From: Elioraea tepidiphila DSM 17972
Lineage (GTDB): Bacteria; Pseudomonadota; Alphaproteobacteria; Acetobacterales; Acetobacteraceae
DNA length: 64,000 nucleotides
Assembly (NCBI RefSeq): GCF_000378465.1
Contig: NZ_KB899913.1
Span: 62,001-126,000 of the forward strand
Direction of reading: 5' to 3'
This document shows positions 17,584-25,777 of the stretch, in pieces (position 1 is the first letter of the stretch; the number at the start of each line of letters is the position of its first letter). The translations under genes were made by a program, and so were the position numbers. The notes beneath the pieces were generated by a model. That model was not told the origin of the DNA. It searched no databases and was given only the letters and a program-made list of their open reading frames with translations.

Positions 17584-18516
17584 CTATCTGGAGGCGTTGC
17601 CCGTAGCGTGCTGGCCGATCGCGCCCCGTCGCGCATCCCGCGACCGCCGAAGATGGGTGCGCATCAGCGCGGCCGCCGCCTCGCGCTCGTCCTGCTCGAT
17701 CAGGTCGAGGATGCGCAGATGGTCGGCCGCCATGCGCGCGAGGCGCTCGACATCGGCGTAGAGGCGGTACTCGACCAGGCGGCGCAGACGGTTCACGCGC
17801 CTGAGCCCGTCAAGCAGCAGCGGGTTGCCCGACAGGGCGATCAGCCCCTCGTGGAAGCCCGAGGTGACGGCGAAGAGTTCGGCGCGCGAGAGCATCCGCG
17901 CCCCGCCGCCGAGCAGCGCCTCCTGTTCGGCACGCAGCCGTCGGAACACGGCCGGGTCGGGGCGGAACCCAGGCTCGAGCATCGCGGCGGGCTCGATGAT
18001 CAGCCGGTAGCGGTAGCCGGCCTCGTAGGCCTCGGGCGAGTCGATCACCGGCGGGAAGCCCCAGCCGCGGCCCGGCAGGCGCTCGGCCCAGCCCTCGGCC
18101 TCCGCCCGCTTGAGCAGGGTGAGGAGCCTGCCGCGGGCGACCGCATAGCGACGCGCCAGCGCGCGCTCGCTGACACGGTCGGGAAGGGCCCCGGCAAGGC
18201 GATCCTCGACCAGGCGCTGATAGAGCGCCTCGTCCGGCTCCGGCGCCGCGCTGGCGGGCGCGGCCTCGGGCAGCGCGGATGCGTCGCAGGCGAGGAAGAA
18301 TCCGCGGTTCGGCCGCCGTTCGACCACGCCGGCGCCGGCGAGCAGCGTCAGCGCCTCGCGCACGGGCGAGCGTGACACCTTCAGCCGATCGGCCAGTGGT
18401 TGTTCCGCAAGATGCGCGCCCGGCTGCGCGCCCGCGTCGCGCAGATCGGCGAGGATCCGCTCGGCCAGCCGCTGGGCGAGCCGGGAGGAGCCCAACAAGG
18501 TCAAGCCAGATTGCAT
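17584..18516 (-). CDS. GntR-family transcriptional regulator (FCD-type, two winged-helix-like regions)
   Basis: 310 residues. The N-terminal winged helix is clear: LAERILADL, then LADRLKVSRSPVREALTLLAGAGVVERRPNRGFFL. A second HTH-like region (YQRLVEDRLAGALPDRVSERALARRYAV) follows at ~95-140, then an FCD-like helical ligand domain with RLIIEPAAML, FHEGLIALSGNP and a terminal HLRRSRD. It is divergent from the isocitrate/isopropylmalate-type dehydrogenase (52-base gap) and upstream of the Bug receptor, so it probably controls both in response to an organic acid (inference). Confidence 0.85.
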   Translation of the reverse strand: MQSGLTLLGSSRLAQRLAERILADLRDAGAQPGAHLAEQPLADRLKVSRSPVREALTLLAGAGVVERRPNRGFFLACDASALPEAAPASAAPEPDEALYQRLVEDRLAGALPDRVSERALARRYAVARGRLLTLLKRAEAEGWAERLPGRGWGFPPVIDSPEAYEAGYRYRLIIEPAAMLEPGFRPDPAVFRRLRAEQEALLGGGARMLSRAELFAVTSGFHEGLIALSGNPLLLDGLRRVNRLRRLVEYRLYADVERLARMAADHLRILDLIEQDEREAAAALMRTHLRRSRDARRGAIGQHATGNASR

Positions 18517-18534
18517 TTCGTGACTTTATACGAC
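18509..18534 (+). promoter_or_regulatory. Candidate operator/promoter in the gntR-dehydrogenase divergent region
   Basis: AT-rich segment spanning the gntR start codon and the short divergent gap, with a tcgt-N8-acga inverted repeat at about 18518-18533 and partial similarity to the segment 17558-17583. It is placed where autoregulation and divergent control would occur. Low confidence. Confidence 0.3.
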
Positions 18535-18568
18535 TATCGTCCTCGACGCACCTGTCAGGAGACGCCGC

Positions 18569-19660
18569 ATGCCCGACCCGATCGAGATTCTCGTCCTGCC
18601 GGGCGACGGGATCGGCCCCGAGATCACCCCGGTGGTCGAGGCCGTGCTGCGCGCGGTGGATCGGCGCTTCGGTCTCGGATTGCGCCTGACCCGCATGGAG
18701 GTCGGGCTTGCGGCCCACGCCGTTCATGGCTCTACCCTGCCGGATGCGGTGATCGCGGCGGCCGAGGCGGCGGACGGGGTGGTGCTGGGCCCGGCCGAGA
18801 TGACCTCCTATCCCCCGCGCGAGGAGGGCGGGGTCAGCGTGCCCGGCACGCTGCGCAAGCGGCTCGATCTCTACGCCAATATCCGCCCCGCGCGCAGCCG
18901 TGCCGGCCTGCCGCAGCCGCCGGCGCCGATGAACCTCGTGATCGTGCGCGAGAACACCGAGGGGTTCTATGCCGATCGCAACATGTTCGCCGGCATCGCC
19001 GAGTTCATGCCGACCGAGGAGGTCGCACTGTCGGTGCGTAGGATCACGGCGCACGCCTCGCGCCGGATCGCGCGCGTCGCCTTCGAGATGGCGCGCGCGC
19101 GTCGCCGCCGCGTGACGGTTGTGCAGAAGAAGCATGTGCTTCAGCTCACGGACGGGCTGTTCGTGCGCGAGGTCGAGGCGGCGGCGGCCGGGTTCCCGGA
19201 CGTCATGCTGGAGAGCGTCACCGTGGACGCGATGGCGGCCGCCCTCTATCGCCACCCGGACCGGTTCGACATCGTGCTGACGACCAACATGTTCGGCGAC
19301 ATCCTTTCGAACCTGACCGCGGAGATGAGCGGCGGGCTCGGCCTGTCGGCGGCGCTGAACGCGGGCGACCGGCATGCGGCAGCCAATGCTGGGCATGGGT
19401 CGGCGCCCGACATCGCCGGACAGGACAAGGCCAACCCCTGTTCGCTGGTGCTGTCCTCGGCCATGCTGCTCGACTGGATCGGCCGGCGGCGCGGACGTGT
19501 GGAATTCGCCGCCGCTGCCGGTGCGATCGAGGCTGCGGTGGACGCGCTGCTCGCGAGTCCGGCGACGCGCACGGCCGATCTCGGCGGCGCGCTCGGCACA
19601 CGGGCGTTCGGCGCCGCGCTGGTGCAACGGCTCGGAACAGCGGAGGAGCGGGCGGCGTGA
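18569..19660 (+). CDS. Isocitrate/isopropylmalate dehydrogenase-family protein
   Basis: 363 residues. The family pattern is complete: ILVLPGDGIGPEI at the N-terminus, substrate Args in the NIRPAR region, VIVRENTEGFYADRN, the catalytic Lys in VVQKKHVLQLTDG, the Asp in FDIVLTTNMFGDILSNLTAE, and the cofactor loop HGSAPDIAGQDKANP. These enzymes oxidise and decarboxylate 2-hydroxy acids with a metal and NAD(P). The context (GntR regulator, Bug receptor) suggests a catabolic hydroxy-acid substrate, such as tartrate or an isopropylmalate-like acid, rather than leucine or TCA duty. Start ATG with an aggaga ribosome site. Confidence 0.88.
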   Translation: MPDPIEILVLPGDGIGPEITPVVEAVLRAVDRRFGLGLRLTRMEVGLAAHAVHGSTLPDAVIAAAEAADGVVLGPAEMTSYPPREEGGVSVPGTLRKRLDLYANIRPARSRAGLPQPPAPMNLVIVRENTEGFYADRNMFAGIAEFMPTEEVALSVRRITAHASRRIARVAFEMARARRRRVTVVQKKHVLQLTDGLFVREVEAAAAGFPDVMLESVTVDAMAAALYRHPDRFDIVLTTNMFGDILSNLTAEMSGGLGLSAALNAGDRHAAANAGHGSAPDIAGQDKANPCSLVLSSAMLLDWIGRRRGRVEFAAAAGAIEAAVDALLASPATRTADLGGALGTRAFGAALVQRLGTAEERAA

Positions 19661-20037
19661 CGGGAATCCGGATCGATCATCTGCACATCAGGAGCACGGA
19701 CGCGGAGGCGGCGGCAGCGTTCTATCGGCGCGCCTTCGCTGCGCGCGAGACCGGCCGGCAGTCCGTACCCGCCGGTGTTCGGATCATGCTCGATCTGGAT
19801 GGGCTGGCGCTGTTCGTCGAGTCCGTTCCGGAGGGCACACCGGGCGTCCCCACCGCGCCGTATCGCGGGCTGGAGCATCTGGGGCTCGCGGTGGACGACC
19901 TCGACGCGGTGGTCTCGGATCTGGCGGCGAAGGGGATCGCGCTGGAGGCGCCGCCGTCATCGCCGCGGCCCGGCGTTCGGATCGCCTTCGTCAAGGCGCC
20001 GGACGGGGCGCGGGTGGAGCTGGTGGAACGGATGTGA
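19657..20037 (+). CDS. VOC-family (glyoxalase/bleomycin resistance/dioxygenase fold) protein
   Basis: 126 residues. GTG start at 19657 overlaps the dehydrogenase stop codon, so it is translationally coupled. Two beta-alpha-beta-beta-beta halves are visible: IDHLHIRSTDAEAAAAFYRR and GLEHLGLAVDDLDAVV, with metal-position residues His in IDHLHI, His in LEHLGL and Glu in ARVELVERM. The resemblance to methylmalonyl-CoA epimerase or glyoxalase I-like proteins is general; substrate unknown. Likely acts with the upstream dehydrogenase. Confidence 0.85.
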   Translation: MTGIRIDHLHIRSTDAEAAAAFYRRAFAARETGRQSVPAGVRIMLDLDGLALFVESVPEGTPGVPTAPYRGLEHLGLAVDDLDAVVSDLAAKGIALEAPPSSPRPGVRIAFVKAPDGARVELVERM

Positions 20038-20093
20038 CAGCCGGGGGGCCGCGCGCGCCGACCATCGGGAGGCGCGCCCAGGTGCAGGGGGGT

Positions 20094-20120
20094 GTGGGGG
20101 GACCAGCGTGGTCCCCCCAC
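20094..20120. terminator. Perfect 12-bp hairpin between convergent genes
   Basis: A perfect 12-base inverted repeat (gtggggggacca / tggtccccccac) with a 3-base gcg loop. It sits 2 bases from the stop codon of the transglutaminase/DUF2126 gene and about 56 bases from the VOC gene stop, so it can serve both convergent transcripts. It lacks a long T-run, as is usual in very GC-rich genomes. Confidence 0.7.
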
Positions 20121-20122
20121 CC

Positions 20123-23100
20123 TTACGAGAACCGCCTCAGATCGAGCGTCCGCGGGTACTCGCGGCTCACGCCACGGCGCGGCGGCGCCATCGGCCCCGG
20201 CGTGTGTCCGTGCGCGAAAAACCGGCTGCGCCGGCGCGCCTCGGCCTCGTTCGCATTCACCGGGAAGGTCTCATACGCGCGCCCGCCCGGATGCGCGACG
20301 TGATAGCTGCACCCGCCGAGCGACCGGCCCGTCCACGTATCGTACACGTCGAACACCAGCGGCACCTGCGCGCCGATCGTCGGATGCAGCGCCGAGGGCG
20401 GCGCCCACGCCTTGAAGCGCACGCCGGCGACGTACTCGCCTTCGGTTCCCGTGGGCTGCAACGGCACCGCGACACCGTTGCAGGCGAGCACGAATCGCTC
20501 CTCCACCCAGCCCGAGACCTTCGCCTGCACCCGCTCGACCGAACTGTCCACGTAACGGACCGTGCCGCCGGTATAGGCCTCCTCGCCCAGCACGTGCCAG
20601 GGCTCGAGCGCGCGGCGGAGCTCCACCTCCATGCCGCGCACCGCGATCGACCCGATGGTCGGGAAACGGAACTCGACATGCGGGGCGAACCAGGCCGGAT
20701 CCAGCGCGAAACCGTGCTCGGCGATCTCCTCCAGCACATCGCGGAAATCCTGCTCGACGAAGTGGGGCAGCATGAAGTCGTCGTGCAGCCGCGTGCCCCA
20801 GCGGATCAGCCGTCGCTCGTAGGGCGTCTGCCAGAACCCGGCGATCGCGGCCCGCAGCAGCAATTGCTGCACCAGGCTCATGCGCCAGTGCGGCGGCATC
20901 TCGAAGCCGCGGAACTCGATGAGGCCGCGTCGCCCGCCGGACGAGCCCGGATCGAACAGCTTGTCGATGCAGAACTCGGTGCGGTGGGTGTTGCCGGTGA
21001 CGTCGATCAGCAGGTTGCGGAACAGCCGGTCGGTGAGCCAGGGCGGCGTCTCGCCATCCGGCTTCACCTTCGAGAACGCGATCTCCAGCTCGTAGAGCGT
21101 GTCCGATCGCGCCTCGTCCACGCGCGGATGCTGGCTGGTCGGGCCGATGAACTGCCCGGAGAACAGGTACGAGAGCGCCGGGTGGTTGTGCCAGAACCCG
21201 ACCAGCGAGCGCAGCAGGTCGGGCCGGCGCAGGAACGGCGAATCGGCGGGTGTCACGCCGCCGACCACCACATGGTTGCCGCCGCCGGTGCCGATGTGGC
21301 GGCCATCGATGTCGAACTTCTCGGCCGCGAGCCCGACCGCGCGCGCCTCGGCGTAGAGCTGTGCGGTGCGCTCGGAGAGCTCGCTCCACGACTGCGCCGG
21401 ATGGACGTTCACCTCGATCACCCCCGGATCGGGCGTGACCGAGAAATGCGTCAGCACGGGGTGCCAGGGCGGGAGATAGCCCTCAAGAAACACCTGCCGG
21501 CCGAGTTCCGCGGCCGTGTCCTCGATCGCGGCGACGAGGTCGAGCCAGTCCTCCGCGCGCGTGAGCGGCGGGAGGAACACATGGATCATGCCGCCGCGCG
21601 GCTCGACGCAGAGCGCGGTGCGCACGACATCCGGCTCCTCCTGGCCGACCACCGGCAGGCGCTGTTCGATTACGCGCTGCGCGATCGCCTCGCCCGGCCG
21701 GCCGAGCTCGCCGCGCGGCGGCAGCACGGTGCCGGCCGCGAAGGGATCGACCACCGGCTCCAGGTCGATGGCCGCGTCGGACGCCCAGGGGAGGCTCTCG
21801 AGCGGCAGGCGGAAGCCGATCGGCGAGTCGCCCGGAATCAGGAACATCGGCCCGGAGCGGAGGAACCACCTGCCGGTTTGCCAGCGCCGATCCGCCCCCG
21901 TGCCGATCCGGCGGAGCGGCAGCACCGTGCCGATCTCCGCCGCGAGCCCCTGGCCGAACACCCGCGCCATGCGCGCCCGTTCCAGCGGGTCCTTCAGCTT
22001 TGCGTCCTCGGCGACGACGTTTGCGGGCAGACGGTTCTCGCGCCAGAGATAGTAGTGGATGTCTTCATGCGCGGAGATCGCGCAGTCCGGATCCACCTGG
22101 AGCCGTTCCGCGAGCCGCTCGGTGAAGCGACGCGCGACGGCGGCGGTGGCGCTGTCGCGGTCATCGTCCGAGGCGAGCAGCGCAGGGTCGCGCCACACCG
22201 GCTCGCCGTCGGTGCGCCAGTGCGCGTAGAGCGCCCAGCGCGGCAACTGCTCGCCCGGATACCACTTGCCCTGCGCGTATTGCAGCGCCCCACCCGGTGC
22301 CCAGAGCCGATGCAGCCGGCGCAGGAGCCGCCCGGCCATGGCGCGCTTGCTGGGGCCGAGCGCATCCGTGGTCCACTCCGCGCTGTCGCGATCCGTGGCC
22401 GAGACGAAGGTCGGCTCGCCGCCCATGGTGAGCCGCACCGCCTGTTCGTTCAGGACCGTATCGACCCGCGCGCCCGCGTCCGCGATCGCCGACCACTGCG
22501 CCTCGGTGTAGGGCTTGGTGACGCGCGGGGTCTCGGCGACGCGGCGGACGCCCATCTCGAAGCCGAACTCGGTTTCGGCCTTCTCCACCAGGCCGGTGAC
22601 CGGCGCGGCGGAGACCGGATCGGGCGTGGCAGCGAGCGGAATATGGCCCTCGCCGGCGAACAGACCCGAGGTCGGGTCGAGCCCGACCCAGCCGGCGCCG
22701 GGCAGATACACCTCGCACCAGGCGTGCAGGTCGGTGAAGTCGGCGGACGGCCCCTCGGGCCCCTCCAGCGGCTTCTCGTCGGCGACGAGCTGGATGAGGT
22801 AGCCCGAGCAGAACCGTGCGGCGAAGCCGAGATGGCGCAGCGCCTGCACCAGCAGCCAGCCGGTGTCGCGGCACGAGCCCTTCGCGTTCGCCAGCGTCTC
22901 CTCGGGCGACCAGACGCCCGGCTCCATCCGCACGATGTAGGCGATCCGGCTCGCGAGCGTCCGGTTGATGTCCACCAGGAAATCGACGGTGCGGCGGCGC
23001 TCGCGCGGGAGCTCGGCGAGGAACGCCGAGAGCAACGGCCCGGCGGGCAGCAGCTTGCGGAACGGCGCCAGCTCCTGATCCAGGATCGGATCGTAGGCGA

Positions 23101-23410
23101 ACGGGACATGTTCGGCGTCGGGTTCGAGGAAGAAGTCGAACGGGTTGATGGTCGCCATGTCGGCGACGAGATCGACCGTGATGTCGAAATGGCCCACGCG
23201 TTCGGGGAACACCACGCGGGCGAGGAAATTGCCCTGCGGGTCCTGCACCCAATTCAGGAAGTGCGGCTTTGGCTCGACCTTGAGCGAATAGGCCAGGATC
23301 GGCGTGCGGCAATGCGGGGCAGGGCGCAGCCGGATCGTCTGCGGACCGAGCGAGACGAGGCGGTCATAGCGGTACGACGTCCGGTGCGTCAGCGCGACGT
23401 GGATGCTCAT
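20123..23410 (-). CDS. Transglutaminase-like / DUF2126 (predicted amidoligase) fusion protein
   Basis: 1095 residues. Residues 1-~250 are a bacterial transglutaminase N-domain plus core, with the catalytic triad as Cys180 (AKGSCRDTGWLL), His229 (TDLHAWCEVYLPG) and Asp245 (GLDPTSG). The remaining ~800 residues match DUF2126, predicted to be a GCS2-related COOH-NH2 ligase; landmarks are TMGGEPTFVSATDRDSAEW, PRWALYAHWRTDGEP, GTGGGNHVVVGG and LIEFRGFEMPPHWRMS. No signal peptide or membrane segment. The relatives usually sit in a cluster with other transglutaminase, alpha-E and ATP-grasp genes; here it is alone. A peptide or isopeptide ligation/cleavage role is predicted, not shown. Confidence 0.85.
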   Translation of the reverse strand: MSIHVALTHRTSYRYDRLVSLGPQTIRLRPAPHCRTPILAYSLKVEPKPHFLNWVQDPQGNFLARVVFPERVGHFDITVDLVADMATINPFDFFLEPDAEHVPFAYDPILDQELAPFRKLLPAGPLLSAFLAELPRERRRTVDFLVDINRTLASRIAYIVRMEPGVWSPEETLANAKGSCRDTGWLLVQALRHLGFAARFCSGYLIQLVADEKPLEGPEGPSADFTDLHAWCEVYLPGAGWVGLDPTSGLFAGEGHIPLAATPDPVSAAPVTGLVEKAETEFGFEMGVRRVAETPRVTKPYTEAQWSAIADAGARVDTVLNEQAVRLTMGGEPTFVSATDRDSAEWTTDALGPSKRAMAGRLLRRLHRLWAPGGALQYAQGKWYPGEQLPRWALYAHWRTDGEPVWRDPALLASDDDRDSATAAVARRFTERLAERLQVDPDCAISAHEDIHYYLWRENRLPANVVAEDAKLKDPLERARMARVFGQGLAAEIGTVLPLRRIGTGADRRWQTGRWFLRSGPMFLIPGDSPIGFRLPLESLPWASDAAIDLEPVVDPFAAGTVLPPRGELGRPGEAIAQRVIEQRLPVVGQEEPDVVRTALCVEPRGGMIHVFLPPLTRAEDWLDLVAAIEDTAAELGRQVFLEGYLPPWHPVLTHFSVTPDPGVIEVNVHPAQSWSELSERTAQLYAEARAVGLAAEKFDIDGRHIGTGGGNHVVVGGVTPADSPFLRRPDLLRSLVGFWHNHPALSYLFSGQFIGPTSQHPRVDEARSDTLYELEIAFSKVKPDGETPPWLTDRLFRNLLIDVTGNTHRTEFCIDKLFDPGSSGGRRGLIEFRGFEMPPHWRMSLVQQLLLRAAIAGFWQTPYERRLIRWGTRLHDDFMLPHFVEQDFRDVLEEIAEHGFALDPAWFAPHVEFRFPTIGSIAVRGMEVELRRALEPWHVLGEEAYTGGTVRYVDSSVERVQAKVSGWVEERFVLACNGVAVPLQPTGTEGEYVAGVRFKAWAPPSALHPTIGAQVPLVFDVYDTWTGRSLGGCSYHVAHPGGRAYETFPVNANEAEARRRSRFFAHGHTPGPMAPPRRGVSREYPRTLDLRRFS

Positions 23411-23511
23411 CCGTGAAGACCCCCCGTATTTTGCGAGGCAGCGTAGCGGGGCGCGCGCGCCGCGTCAGCCGCCCCCTTGGTGTGCCGGCGGTTCGGCTCT
23501 ACCAGAGGCCC

Positions 23512-24453
23512 ATGATCACGCTCGACGACGTCCAGGCGGCCGCGCGCCGCATCGCCCCCTTCGTGCGCCGCACGCCGCTGTTCGCCGCAGCGCCCATGCA
23601 CCGGAGGATCGCGGCCGACGGGGAGATCCTGCTCAAGCTCGACACGCTCCAGGTGTCGGGCAGCTTCAAGGCGCGGGGCGCGTTCAGCCGGCTCACCCTG
23701 CTTGATGACGCCGGCCGGCGCGCCGGGCTGGTGACCGCCTCGGGCGGCAATCACGGCATCGCCGTCGCCTATGCGGCGCGCGCGGCGGGCGTTGCGGCGA
23801 CGGTATTCGTCCCTCGCTCGGTGCACCCCGCGAAGGCCGAACGCATCCGCGAGTACGGCGCGCGGCTCGAATTGGTCGGCGCGGTCTGGGACGAGGCCAA
23901 CCGCGCCGCGCTTGCGCATGCGGAGCAGTCGGGCGCGACCTACGTCCACCCCTTCGCCGATCCCGCAGTGGCGGCCGGCCAGGGCACGCTGGCGCTGGAG
24001 ATGCTCGCCGACGATCCGGCGCTCGACACGATCCTGGTCGCGATCGGCGGTGGCGGGCTCGCCAGCGGTGTGGCGGTCGCGGCCAAGGCGCTGAAGCCCG
24101 ACATCCGCATCATTGGCGTCGAACCGACCGGCGCACCGACGCTGCACGCGAGCCTCGCCGCCGGCGAGGTCGTGACGTTGCCCGCGATCACGACCAAGGT
24201 GCCCACCCTCGCCGCCGGCCGCACGGACGAGCGCAATTTCGCCCTGCTGCGCGAACGGCTGGAGCGCGTGGTGCTGATCGAGGATGCCGATATGGAGGTG
24301 ACGTCACGGCTGCTGTGGAGCGAGATCGGCATTGCCGCCGACCTCTCGGGTGCGGCCGCCGTGGCCGCGCTGCTCGCAGGCGCCTACCGGCCGGCGCCGG
24401 GCGAGCGCATGGCGGCGATCGTCTGCGGCGCGGGCACGGACGGCGTCGGCTGA
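23512..24453 (+). CDS. Threonine/serine dehydratase-family PLP enzyme
   Basis: 313 residues of the tryptophan-synthase-beta fold family. The PLP Lys is in SGSFKARGAF (about residue 52), the substrate loop is TASGGNHGIAVAYAA, and the phosphate-binding Gly-rich loop is AIGGGGLASGV. It ends without the C-terminal ACT regulatory domain of biosynthetic IlvA, which fits a catabolic threonine/serine or related dehydratase. Start at ATG 23512; the longer frame adds sequence unlike the family. Divergent from the DUF2126 gene and convergent with the F0 genes. Confidence 0.87.
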   Translation: MITLDDVQAAARRIAPFVRRTPLFAAAPMHRRIAADGEILLKLDTLQVSGSFKARGAFSRLTLLDDAGRRAGLVTASGGNHGIAVAYAARAAGVAATVFVPRSVHPAKAERIREYGARLELVGAVWDEANRAALAHAEQSGATYVHPFADPAVAAGQGTLALEMLADDPALDTILVAIGGGGLASGVAVAAKALKPDIRIIGVEPTGAPTLHASLAAGEVVTLPAITTKVPTLAAGRTDERNFALLRERLERVVLIEDADMEVTSRLLWSEIGIAADLSGAAAVAALLAGAYRPAPGERMAAIVCGAGTDGVG

Positions 24454-24463
24454 TGCCGCGGCG

Positions 24464-24943
24464 TCAGTGCAGGCGCTGCGGCAGGTCGGCGATCGACTTG
24501 TCGATCAGCGCGGCGTGACCGGCACCGGACATGGTGTCGGCGATCAGCTTGCGCGTCGCCGCAACCGCGACATCGGCCGCGACCGCGCGCACCGCCGCCG
24601 CCGCCTCGGCCTCGGCGGCGGCGATCCGGTCCATCGCCATGCGCTCGCGCCGCTTCAGCGACGCGGCAAGCTCGGCCTGCATCTCGGCGGCGACATGCTT
24701 GGCCTCCTCGCGTGCATGCGCGAGCACGGCCTCGGCCTCGGCCGCGGCGGCCGCGCGCCTGGCCTTGGCCTCGCGCAGCATCGCCTCGGCCTCCGCGCGC
24801 AGTTTCGCCGCCTCCTCGATCTCCGCGCGGATGCGCTCGCCCCTTGCGTCGAGGGCAGCGAGGATGCGGCCGATCAGCGGCTTCCAGGCGATCGCCAGGA
24901 AGATGAAGAACGAGATCGCGACCCAGAGCTTGGGATCGGACAT
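24464..24943 (-). CDS. atpF: F0F1 ATP synthase subunit b
   Basis: 159 residues: one N-terminal membrane helix (LWVAISFFIFLAIAWKPLI), then a long charged, Ala-rich coiled coil (residues ~30-140). This is the peripheral stalk joining F0 to F1. It is the last gene of the atpI-B-E-b'-b operon, 10 bases after the b' gene. A second, divergent b-type protein next door is usual in alphaproteobacteria and phototrophs, where b and b' form a heterodimer. Which is called b or b' follows position and the WKP motif here. Confidence 0.92.
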   Translation of the reverse strand: MSDPKLWVAISFFIFLAIAWKPLIGRILAALDARGERIRAEIEEAAKLRAEAEAMLREAKARRAAAAAEAEAVLAHAREEAKHVAAEMQAELAASLKRRERMAMDRIAAAEAEAAAAVRAVAADVAVAATRKLIADTMSGAGHAALIDKSIADLPQRLH

Positions 24944-24953
24944 GATGCGCTCC

Positions 24954-25454
24954 TCAGCCCTGGCGTGCGGCCAGCACGGCCCCGACCGCCGCGCGCGCCG
25001 CAGCCGCGTCGGGGGCGACGCCGATCAGCCGCCCCGTCGCCGCGGTCGCGGCCTCGACCGCCACCTGCTCGATCGCCGCCATCGCGCGCGCACGCGCCTC
25101 GGCGATGCGCTGCTCGGCCGCGTCGAGCTCGGCCGCGAGCCGCGTCGACAGCTCGGCCTCGGCCTTGGCGGCCTCGGCCTTGGCCGCATCGAGGGTGGCG
25201 CGGATCTGCGCCTGGGCCTCGGCGCGCGCCCTGGCCTGCTCGCGCTCGGCCTCGGCCATAGCGGCATCCGCCTCGGCCTTGAGCGCGCGCGCCCGCTCCA
25301 GATCGGCCGCGATCGCCGTCGCCCGCTCCTCCAGCATGCGCGCCACCGGCGGCAGCGCCACCTGCGAGACGAGCACGTAGAGTGCCCCGAAAATTACCAG
25401 GAGCCAGAACACCTGGGTCAGCAGGAGCGGATTGGCGAAGTCGAGCTGCGGCAT
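24954..25454 (-). CDS. F0F1 ATP synthase subunit b'
   Basis: 166 residues with an N-terminal membrane helix (LLTQVFWLLVIFGALYVLVSQ) after a short PQLDFANP lead, and a long Ala/Glu/Arg coiled coil. The QVFWLLVIFGALY segment is typical of b' (AtpG/AtpX-type) subunits. It pairs with subunit b to form the peripheral stalk. Transcribed between atpE and the b gene. Confidence 0.9.
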   Translation of the reverse strand: MPQLDFANPLLLTQVFWLLVIFGALYVLVSQVALPPVARMLEERATAIAADLERARALKAEADAAMAEAEREQARARAEAQAQIRATLDAAKAEAAKAEAELSTRLAAELDAAEQRIAEARARAMAAIEQVAVEAATAATGRLIGVAPDAAAARAAVGAVLAARQG

Positions 25455-25501
25455 CGATCGGTCCCCGGACGGTCAGGACGCGGGACGTGTCCCGCCCGGC
25501 C

Positions 25502-25726
25502 TCAGGTGAACAGGATGAGGAACGCGATCAGCAGCGCGAACAGCGCCACCGCTTCCGTCAGCGCGAAGCCGAGAATGCCGATGGGGAACACCGCGTCGCG
25601 CGAGGCGGGGTTGCGGGCCACCGAGGCGACCATCGAGGAGAAGATGTTGCCGATGCCCACGCCCACACCGGCGAGCGCGATCACGGCCAGACCGGCACCG
25701 AGGGCCTTCGCGGCTGCAACTTCCAT
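25502..25726 (-). CDS. atpE: F0F1 ATP synthase subunit c
   Basis: 74-residue proteolipid with two membrane helices. Helix 1 carries the Gly-rich [14 protein letters not shown]; the cytoplasmic loop has the conserved ARNP (Arg38-Asn39-Pro40); helix 2 carries the ion-binding carboxylate Glu58 in [13 protein letters not shown]. These make the rotating c-ring. The sequence shows no Na+-type ligand set that I can recognise, so it is presumably a proton ring. Confidence 0.96.
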   Translation of the reverse strand: MEVAAAKALGAGLAVIALAGVGVGIGNIFSSMVASVARNPASRDAVFPIGILGFALTEAVALFALLIAFLILFT

Positions 25727-25777
25727 CGTTCGTATCCTTTGCGTTGAGGGTTGAGGGTCAGGCGAGGCGGGCCGCGC

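Noticed and set aside
19775-23416. A 1213-codon plus-strand frame opposite the transglutaminase/DUF2126 gene
   Set aside because: Antisense shadow: composition is Arg/Ala/His-rich without domains, and the minus strand carries a full catalytic triad.
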